Assembly (NCBI GenBank): GCA_022376515.1
Contig: WTXI01000052.1
Location: 124,001-188,000, forward strand
Direction: 5' to 3'
Length of the DNA stretch: 64,000 nucleotides
Source of the DNA: Lactifluus volemus
Lineage: Eukaryota > Basidiomycota > Agaricomycetes > Russulales > Russulaceae
The notes below the pieces were generated by a model. The model saw only the letters and a list, made by a program, of their open reading frames with translations. It did no database searches and was not told the DNA's origin. The translations under genes and the position numbers were made by a program. Shown here in pieces: positions 56,786 to 64,000 of this stretch (positions are counted from its first letter, which is position 1; each line of letters starts with the position of its first letter).

Positions 56786-58351
56786 TTACACTAAATCTAC
56801 CGCATCCGACCCCAAACAATCTCGGAGTGCGGCGATTGTATCCTGGCTTATGAGACAATCTCGCAGGGAAAGTTTGATCATTGCGCCCTCGCTCGTTACC
56901 ATGCGCTGACGCTGAACCAGCGCATCCGCCAGATCGAACTTATTAAAACTTACACCCTCAAACGACATCTGACGGAGCGCGGGCAGAAGCCCATGCTGCG
57001 TCACGATGGCGAGCAGCCCCCGCACGGCCTCGTCGCGAGCCTTGTTGCGGAAGTGGGTCCAAAGGTAAGCGCGAGGCCGACGGTCGGCCTCGTCGCGCAT
57101 GCGAAGCGTGTGAACGTGCTTGAGCGCGGCGACGGGGAAGGCGGAGAGCATTTCGGAGAAGAGGTCGGTGGAACCAGACACGTCCCCCCAAATGAAGGAA
57201 AGCTGGAGTCGTGTGGGCGATGTGGGGCTGAGGAGCTCTAGGGTTTTCCTAGAAGCGTCCGTTGGCCTGGAAATCTCCAGAAGAGGGCAAACGTGACCCT
57301 CCTCGAGTGCGCGTTCTAAATAGGTAGAAAGGACTGGGGAGAGGGTAAGAACGATCCTACGAAGAAGCGGCAGGTCGTCAAGTGGTGGTTCACCGATATC
57401 AACTATATAGTCGGTACACGTGATGGAAAGTGATACCGATGCTGGGGCAAGGATGCCTTTTAAAAAGAATGCGATGATACTAGATGTGTTTTTGAATTCG
57501 AGGTGCAGTAGCTGTGGAAGGCGCACTAGTACGTCATTTGAATCCCTAAATCGAGTACAATTTGTATTTTTCAAAACAAGGGTTTGAAGATGTGGGAGAA
57601 GATTGAGAGCTTCCAGAGGAGACTCCAGCTTACAGTTCTCAAGACAGAGAGTGACCAAAGGCGCTCTTAAAAGTAGGGAAGAAGGACCGAGGTCACAATA
57701 CGCAAGATCCAGAGCGTGAAGTGTCGTCGCGACGTGGCGAAGAAAGATCTCGCTCGAAAGGGAGATGGAGTCGGACGACATATTACCCGCCTGTATGCTC
57801 AACGTCTCCAGACGAGGAGCGGGGGACGCATTCAAAAGGTGTAAGGCTTCTCCACGAAACACCAAATTTATAATAGCCGTTGAGATATAGAGGTAAACCT
57901 GCCGAGCGCGTGAGATCTCCCTCAAGGCAGAGAGCGCCGCGCGACGGTACCACCCTGGTTGCGTGCCAGTGGTGGAAAGGTCGACTCGAAAGGAAATTGG
58001 GTAAGGATAGGAACGCGCGAGGGATATCTCTACCCAGTATTCAGACGTCAGCAAGGGGATGTAGGACCAAAATTGCTTGCAGGAGGATGCGGTCGTACGC
58101 CACAGTCGGCAGACTTGGCCGATCGCCATCCACGAAGGGATTCGACATTCTTCAAATTCGATGTAGGGAACGTGGCAGAATATCATTGTGAGGAGTTCCG
58201 TGGGAAGGCGTGTGATGGGAGAGCAAGACGGAAGGTGAGTTGCGGAAGTTGGCAGCTGCTGCTCTGATGGCGAATGTAGAGAAGACTCGGTCTTTGTAGT
58301 ACCGTGGAATAATAGGCGTCCAGACGAAGAAGATTCCCTGGGTAGAACCAA
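56786..58351 (-). CDS. F-box protein
   Basis: Probable substrate adaptor of an SCF ubiquitin ligase; the substrate is unknown. A single long exon of about 520 codons ends at 56786. The F-box lies near its start: ITRLPTELLTMIFCHVPY... followed by VCRLWRTTASS. Leucine-rich segments (LRAPLVTLCLENC, LPHLQTLVLKNTNC, LPQLLHLEFKNTSS) then suggest an irregular LRR solenoid, the usual architecture in agaricomycete F-box families. The upstream end lacks an ATG: the frame opens after a TAA with VLPRESSSSG. A short first exon upstream of an intron (acceptor probably near 58338) is therefore likely. The 5' end is unresolved. Confidence 0.8.
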   Translation of the reverse strand: MVLPRESSSSGRLLFHGTTKTESSLHSPSEQQLPTSATHLPSCSPITRLPTELLTMIFCHVPYIEFEECRIPSWMAIGQVCRLWRTTASSCKQFWSYIPLLTSEYWVEISLARSYPYPISFRVDLSTTGTQPGWYRRAALSALREISRARQVYLYISTAIINLVFRGEALHLLNASPAPRLETLSIQAGNMSSDSISLSSEIFLRHVATTLHALDLAYCDLGPSSLLLRAPLVTLCLENCKLESPLEALNLLPHLQTLVLKNTNCTRFRDSNDVLVRLPQLLHLEFKNTSSIIAFFLKGILAPASVSLSITCTDYIVDIGEPPLDDLPLLRRIVLTLSPVLSTYLERALEEGHVCPLLEISRPTDASRKTLELLSPTSPTRLQLSFIWGDVSGSTDLFSEMLSAFPVAALKHVHTLRMRDEADRRPRAYLWTHFRNKARDEAVRGLLAIVTQHGLLPALRQMSFEGVSFNKFDLADALVQRQRMVTSEGAMIKLSLRDCLISQDTIAALRDCLGSDAVDLV

Positions 58352-58633
58352 TACAGATTAAAGCTGAACAACGAAATTAGTCCAATCGGAGAAAGTTATC
58401 TCACATCGAGCACGAGTTGGCTTGGGTGTAGAGTATGCGGAAGTGCCAGGTTTCCTGACGTGACCCACTGCAGATTGAATGATCAGAATGTTGAGGTCAC
58501 TCGGGCGATTTTATAGCGCTACCGTTTGCAAATTCAACTGGCGCGCGGAGCGATTCAGGATAAAAGTAATGGTTCCTTAGGTGTACGCATAAGCGGTGTA
58601 GTCTCTACTCGTGTCTCTTATCATCCTACTTCA

Positions 58634-59932
58634 TCAATCTAGTGCGAGGTGTGTGCTGGTCTGGCTCGGTGTGATCGTGCGGGGCTGCGTTGCTGCTGGG
58701 CCCGAGCCAGGAGGTCCTCCTCCAAACAACGAAGACATCACGTCACCGAATGGATTCGGATTCGCTGTACGCGGTGGCATGATCTCAAAGTATAGCGTCG
58801 ACAATTCATTCAGTACCTGCAGCTTAGATGTTTAGCCCCGCGAGTGAATGAAAGAAATAAAAGTCAGTTTCACAAACCACGCGGACTTGGGGTTGAGCGA
58901 TGATACCACCGCGGGATTGGTAGGTCCTACAGAGACGTATCCAGGCATCTCGTGCAATCTTGTTCTGTGCACCTGCAGCCCGTTGCACGCAGCGCACAGC
59001 CAGTTGGGCAAAGTTGAGCAAGGAATCACGAGTGACGATGATTTCATCACTGGCGGAGCCGATGACGACGGTCTCCCCGGATGGGGAGATGTAGGAGATA
59101 AAGGTGCCGAGAAAAGTGCGTGCGGCAAGAATGTTGCCGTTAAGCAGATACCTGTTCAATGAAAATGGGACACGGGTTGAAAGATATGCGGACGAAGGAC
59201 ATACGGAAGGACACCACGCAGTGAGAAAATTCCAGCGTGAGACCCAAGAGAATCGCTAGCTCTTGCCCAGTCAAAGTACAGTTGAGCAAGGAGGCGCGCG
59301 CTGTCACGAGTGCCAGATGCGAGGAGGTGAAGTTCGGCGCCAATGAAATCACCCTCTGAGGATACGAAATGGGTTTGTTATAACGTGTGTTATATTCTAC
59401 GAGTACCTTTGAGAAACAAATCGCCAACGTAATGCTGCAACGCAGAATCGCCCGCAGGATATGGACCTTGCTTCGCGGACCACCTATAAGGGATTAGACC
59501 ACGAAATGCAAGAAAAACCAAAAATTTACGGACGAAATAGCCCTATCGATGATGCTTCTGCGCCATGTACCCGAGGGACCGACCAATGCGATAAGTTGAG
59601 TCAGTCGACCTGGACATATTCAATAGTTGATAAAACGTGAATGAAACGTCAACATACCCCTGCTGACATCGGTGACGGGTTCATTTGCGCGCTCATAAGA
59701 CTCGACAAGTAATATGGTGAGATCAGTACCCGAGCCGGCGTGACCTGCCTTTAAGAGTTCGCGGGCGGATTGGAAGAGAAGATCGATAGCGATTTGGTGA
59801 GCTCCAGACTTTGTGTATCTTGCGGCAAACGTTCTAGCCTTTTGGTGAGCTTCATAAGGTTGACCAGCGGAGATGAGAGGGAGGATGGCTTGGAGGGCCT
59901 TATCCGAACTTGTTGGAGACATGAGTTGTGAG
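58634..59932 (-). CDS. GET4: GET4 homologue, tail-anchored protein targeting
   Basis: Cytosolic alpha-helical-repeat protein that, with Get5, passes tail-anchored proteins to the Get3 ATPase. The start is the ATG at 59932 (MSPTSSDKALQAIL). Family blocks in order: SAGQPYEAHQKARTFAAR, FQSARELLKAGHAGSGTDL, VSRG joined over an intron to RLTQLIALVGPSGTWRRS, WSAKQGPYPAGDS, LASGTRDSARLLAQ, a NGNILAARTFLGTFIS segment, FAQLAVRCVQRAA, ELSTLYFEIMPPRTANPN and PFGDVMSSLFGGGPPGSG. The stop TGA is at 58634-58636. Introns are short with GT-AG ends. The region 59140-59430 changes frame several times and its exon joins were not fully checked. It is divergent from the zinc-ribbon gene with about 170 bp between starts. 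Confidence 0.88.
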
Positions 59933-60102
59933 TGAGCAGCGCGGGATAGATCGGCCCGATTCGTAATTATTTCCACGACACGACCACGACTTTGGCACGC
60001 TGCACGAGTGGCACCAATTCTCTACACGTATACACTCGACATGCCGATTCAATGCGGTTCCACTTGGCCCCAAAGCCACTCTACCATTATCGACCACCAG
60101 CC
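59933..60102. promoter_or_regulatory. Divergent promoter region between GET4 and the zinc-ribbon gene
   Basis: About 170 bp between opposed start codons. If the upstream in-frame ATG at 60052 is used for the plus-strand gene, it shrinks to about 120 bp. No specific site recognised. Confidence 0.4.
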
Positions 60103-61366
60103 ATGAAATCTCCCACAACGCTTAACGATGACCGTGACTTGATGTCCCGTGGCCGTATCCTGCGACGAGAGTGGAAACGCTATAAGCCGGTAAAGTTTTC
60201 GTTTTCTTTTTTTATGTTACCTCGCTCCCCTCATCATTAAGATCTCGCGATGGTCCGCATAGCATCTGCCGAAATCGACTTCATTGCCACAGTTGGAATT
60301 GGCCCCCGCAAAGCGCCCACTGTTCACCTGTCGACAGTGTGGTTTTTCAAATGTATATATACCGTTATGTCTTTGGTGCTCGTGGACATCTACCGAGGCA
60401 ACAGCGGCGTTCGTGGCTGCGACCCCACGTCGCAGTCGCTGTATCAGTGGTCCGGGTAGAGTTGTCTGGAAAGACGGCATATCCGATCCAAAGCCCGAGG
60501 ATCGGGAGGCCAACGAATTAACGGCATCGTCGGTGACCGTCCAAAAGATGGGCGCTCTGTGTGGCTCCGAGCCACTGGCACCTGTGGCTACCGATACTCT
60601 CCAAGACTCGGTGCTTGCTGCACGACCCGATCTCCCATCTGAACGAAGTTCGGTCGTTAGAGCAACTTTGAAGGCGCTCGGTAGCCAAGGTGCCGATCTC
60701 GAGCACAAGCCTGGCGCGATACGAGCTCGTCGTGGATTGCCGGAAGCAAAGGTTATTATACCACCTCGACAAACAACCACTAGGACGATACCCGCCGAGA
60801 TGATGCCCGTCCCAGACCGTGCGCCTTTGTACCGTGTGCACCATAACGCTCCAATCCACCCAGTTTCACTCCCACCCATCATCTCTGCCACCCGTACTCT
60901 ACATCGGAAACATCACATGACATTTCCGAGACAAAAATCGACACGCTCGTTGCGTTCACGGGTGATTGCCATGTCGACTCCACAACCTGTCCCTGTCGTA
61001 TCTGCCCCCGTCTCGGTCACCCAAGTCGACCGTACTACACAGCCATCCGACCACATTTTAACAAGACAGGTTCACGTCCTGATACCCGACAACGCCCAAC
61101 TCTGCACCTGCCACGTCCATGTCCATCGACACGAGACAATCGTTCCCATCGCCGCCCCTGGACGGCCTAGTTTTGAATTCACGCGCCCACGTAGATCGAC
61201 GACGTCTGGATGGTCGGTGAGCGGAGAAATAGAGTTGCAGATTGCACTTTCACAAAGGAGAGAAGAAGAGAGGGATTACCTTGTAGAACCGGGAGACGAG
61301 GGAGCATCGCGCAAGGGTACGGAAACTCGGTACGGGTTTGCGAACCTGGTTCTTCGGAGGAGTTAA
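60103..61366 (+). CDS. Zinc-ribbon-like protein of unknown function
   Basis: Exon 1 starts at ATG 60103 (MKSPTTLNDDRDLMSRGR); an in-frame ATG at 60052 is an alternative. A 73-nt intron (60190-60262, GTAAAG...CGCATAG) joins RREWKRYKP in phase 0 to HLPKSTSLPQLELAP. Directly after this stands CRQCGFSNVYIPLCLWCSW, a C-x2-C-x9-C-x2-C pattern that would fold as a small zinc ribbon. The remaining 300 residues are Pro/Thr/Ser/Arg-rich and probably disordered. The end is ETRYGFANLVLRRS with TAA at 61364-61366. I do not recognise the family. Confidence 0.68.
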
Positions 61367-61849
61367 TAAGATACCCATATAGCTGTACATTATTACATAA
61401 TCAGAGTGAAAAACTCGTGTTTGCAAAACAGTTTGACTTTGAGTTTGTCCGACTTCGGTCACTTTAAATTTCTATTTCACGTACTCGTCTTTCCTTTTCC
61501 ACTTTTTTTTAATATTTCTCTCCGAATGATTTCAACAACAATAATGAACGTCCGAAAGTTGGTCGAATCTTATGAGCAAGAGTCACTCGGCCGTCCTCGG
61601 TTACGATCCCATACCTCATCGCAAGTCTCACCACAGCCACAGCTACCCAACGATCATTGCGCACATATATAGTCAAGGAGGAAGGGCCCGCGACAGCCGT
61701 GTTGAAAGTTCGTGAGATGTTTCTCTGTCTAAACGCTTTGTTGAACGGATTATAGGACTGCACAAACGGATTTCAATTCGAACAAACACCAAATTCCCGC
61801 ATCTTTCTGTTTCGCTGTCCGTCCATTCTCTCTCTTTAATTTCCATGAT

Positions 61850-63124
61850 GAACTCATGTCTTTGGAAAAGATCGCCGGATACTACGACTCGTACCTGGGG
61901 CATCATCCATCAATGACCTCTGCAAAGCTCATTTGCTCTGTCCTCCCTCCTCCCCTTCCGCACCCCTCTCCGGCGTTCCTGTGCGACCTGCTCAACAGCG
62001 ACGAGCTAACCTTCGTGCGCGTCGACAGCAACGTTATTCACGTGACGAGTCTGCTCTAGCAGCTGCTCTGAGGCGATCCAGGAGTACGAACGAGTTATTC
62101 CACCAAGGCCTCCAATGCAGTACGCCACATTGCAGTTCGAGGCACGCATTAAAGATGCCAAAGCACGTCTCGCCGACGCTCGTGACCTTCTTCGGGATGA
62201 CTCTACCGACCAAGTTTCACACCGAGCGTTGCTCCGCACCCGATGGATGGCAGAACGGTGGATTGCTATAGCCGAGAAGGAACTCGCTCGCGTAACTACG
62301 CCGTCGTCGGATCATTCATTGTCGTCTCAGATTATTGTTTCGTCTGCACGAAAGGCTCGACGGGATGCAACCTGGCTCATTTTTCACCCATTCTCCTACG
62401 CGAACACCAATGCTCTCGGCCCAACGCCCGGTTCCAGGTCCCTTTGAGCAACCCCGACGGATCTCCAAGCTCAATGTGGAACCGCCCCTGTTGCGAACCT
62501 GGCCCCTGACAACCACTCTCCGCGAGCCGATGAATTTAAAGGGTTTCGATCATCCCCGTCGAGCTCTCAAATTTCTGGTCCGTCCTTCAACACGTTTCTT
62601 CATCACCAAACAGCCACATCCACACGAATTAGAAATGAACTCTCCACTTTCTCAACCCTCCTCTCTTTCTTGTAAATCTAATGCTTCCACCTCAACCACC
62701 ACTTGCTACATACCCCCGTCGACGACTCCGGGGATCGGATATGGCCCGGCTTTGCCCTCATACATACCCCCCACAACCTTCTGATGAGGAGCTCCTTGCG
62801 GCACTCAGTGCTGATATGAAGGCAGAACCCATACCAGAATACGCTACCTATCTACTCGACCAGCTCGAAACCATCGGCGAGGGAGTGATTTACCTGTTAC
62901 TGGTTTATCACGAAGGGAATCCACATTCTCTGCGTTCGAGCTCATCTCAAGACCGTCCGTCGAAGTCTACGAGTATCCCATCCGTCCGTCTTCACGTTTA
63001 CTCGTCCGTCGGGCATCCGAGTCTCATCGCCCTCTCGGCCTGGGATGGGGATTTTGTCTGGGCTGCGTACGGCGAGCGAGGATCAAATTTCCCCGACGTC
63101 ACCTCGTATGTCGATGGTGCATAG
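61850..63124 (+). CDS. Unresolved hypothetical gene, frames broken
   Basis: Plus-strand blocks with a natural coding look lie in different frames. They are SRDESALAAALRRSRSTNELF (near 62045-62100), LQFEARIKDAKARLADAR and RTRWMAERWIAIAEKELARV (62120-62295), and DEELLAALSADMKAEPIPEY with YATYLLDQLETIGEGVIY (62790-62910), the last running to a stop at 63124. Short introns, one-base losses or both separate them. The AADARDLL-type helical part may be a coiled coil. No family was recognised, and a start codon is not assigned. It could be two genes. Confidence 0.4.
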
Positions 63125-63437
63125 CCACGACTCTCCTCGATCGAGCGTACTTTCCAGGGTGAGGCGGAGTATTGCGGCGCGTGGGCATCAGTGAGTTGGT
63201 TTAGTAATTATTGCTATGGACACCAGACGGCTACAGTACTTTTATGGATTGCGATATCTATTTGCATCATTCTCTCGTTTAGCGGATTTTTTTCATTTAT
63301 GCGGCCTTTTGCCATCATCATCATCATATAGGGTATCCCTGTCTGTCTGTAAAAGTTATTTCGCTCCTGGCTTTAGACCGGGCCGCTGTCATCACTTTGA
63401 TCCATCTGGTGTGCAGACCACCAACCCTAAACACGAA
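63125..63437. other. Intergenic stretch, no supported gene
   Basis: Contains a CATCATCATCAT run near 63313-63327 and presumably the promoter of the NAS6 homologue. Nothing else recognised. Confidence 0.45.
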
Positions 63438-64000
63438 ATGTCCATCTCTGTTCATTCAGCAGCCCAGAACAGTATGTCTCTGGAGTTTTGTCAACTCAAC
63501 TGCGTTCGGGTGATGAGTTGCTTTTCTCAGATCAATTATCCTTGTTGCGTTCATTGGTGTCTGAAATCCAACTTCTGTAAATGCTGTAGATGCCGTGCGT
63601 CATTGATTCTCATATCTCGCATTCACTCTGTGGCAAGTTTTGTCCCCTATAGGATAGCCGCACACCACTCCAATGGGCCGCATCGGCGGGCCATTTGGAC
63701 ATCGTTACTTATTTGCTAGCGAATGGGGCTGAGGTCGACAAGCTGGATGACAGCGGATGGACTGCCCTACATATCGCAGGTGCGCTACGCGATTCATCTC
63801 TGTCCTTGGCCTTCCGCTGAGCGTGCTGTTTACTAGTCAGCGCTGGCCAAGAAGAGGTTGTCCGTGAACTGGTCGGTGCGGGAGCAGACGTTAATAGGAA
63901 GAACGACAAGGGAATTACACCCTGTTAGTGTCCTTGTCGTTGCTTCCCCCTCGCTCTCTTTTTTGACGTGTTGTGTGGCTATTCAGACACTATGCAGCAT
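63438..64000 (+). CDS. NAS6: NAS6/PSMD10 (gankyrin) homologue, partial at window end
   Basis: Ankyrin-repeat chaperone of the 26S proteasome base (binds Rpt3 during regulatory particle assembly). Exon 1 from ATG 63438 reads MSISVHSAAQN. A 59-nt GTATGT...CTCAG intron joins it to QLSLLRSLVSEIQLL, and VNAVDA follows, but one base is missing between them near 63578. Next comes DSRTPLQWAASAGHLDIVTYLLANGA (split in this order), then DKLDDSGWTALHIA, an intron, SAGQEEVVRELVGAGADVN and KNDKGITP. At the last exon join, HYAA is reached only if another base (a T) is supplied before the GTTAGT donor near 63924. The gene runs off the window after about 40% of its expected length of roughly 240 residues. 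Confidence 0.82.

Overview
The window looks like nuclear DNA of an agaricomycete (mushroom-forming) basidiomycete. Genes are dense and cut by many short introns, mostly 40-75 nt with GT-AG ends. Several families are typical of Agaricomycetes: DUF6535, DUF6729 with AT-hooks, DUF4604, and a proline-rich FFRDLNDLPW family. Housekeeping genes present are eukaryotic: SDH assembly factor 3, a transketolase, glucosidase II alpha, a beta-tubulin, the enoyl reductase TSC13, GET4 and a NAS6/gankyrin homologue. Exon joins were worked out by hand from reading-frame continuity and splice consensus, so boundaries are predictions.

Layout. 1-2 kb: no supported gene. 2.0-4.3 kb: a minus-strand C2H2 zinc-finger gene. 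5.5-8.4 kb: SDHAF3 (minus) and a DUF6535 membrane protein (plus) share a 138-bp divergent promoter region. 11-18.7 kb: four C2H2 genes in a row on the plus strand, each ending in two fingers, the last with a broken frame. 19.2-22.5 kb: a frame-interrupted DUF4604 gene and an intact transketolase, both minus. 24.4-26.3 kb: an AT-hook/DUF6729 protein.

27-51.3 kb is the most unusual part. It is a tandem array of four intact major facilitator transporters (M1-M4). A full-length proline-rich gene (P1) stands before M1, and 5'-truncated copies (P2, P3, P4) follow M1, M2 and M3. The basic P'-M unit is about 3.5 kb. Two units are stretched by inserted DNA. Between P2 and M2 lies an intron-containing fragment of a Ku70 gene next to a probable 2.1-kb terminal-inverted-repeat element that carries a ~139-bp minisatellite. 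A 197-bp deletion relative of that element sits inside P3. P3 is also split by about 5 kb holding the 3' end of a LINE with a poly-A tail and the complete glucosidase II alpha gene.

51.7-64 kb returns to ordinary gene-rich DNA: a divergent beta-tubulin with a 9-nt microexon, TSC13, an F-box protein, GET4, a zinc-ribbon protein of unknown function, a poorly resolved hypothetical locus, and the start of a NAS6/PSMD10 ankyrin-repeat gene cut by the window end.

A recurrent feature is the apparent loss of one base in otherwise good coding frames (DUF4604, the fourth array zinc finger, P1, NAS6), plus one apparent extra base in glucosidase II alpha. These may be consensus errors of the assembly rather than real mutations, so 'broken' genes here should be read with that in mind.
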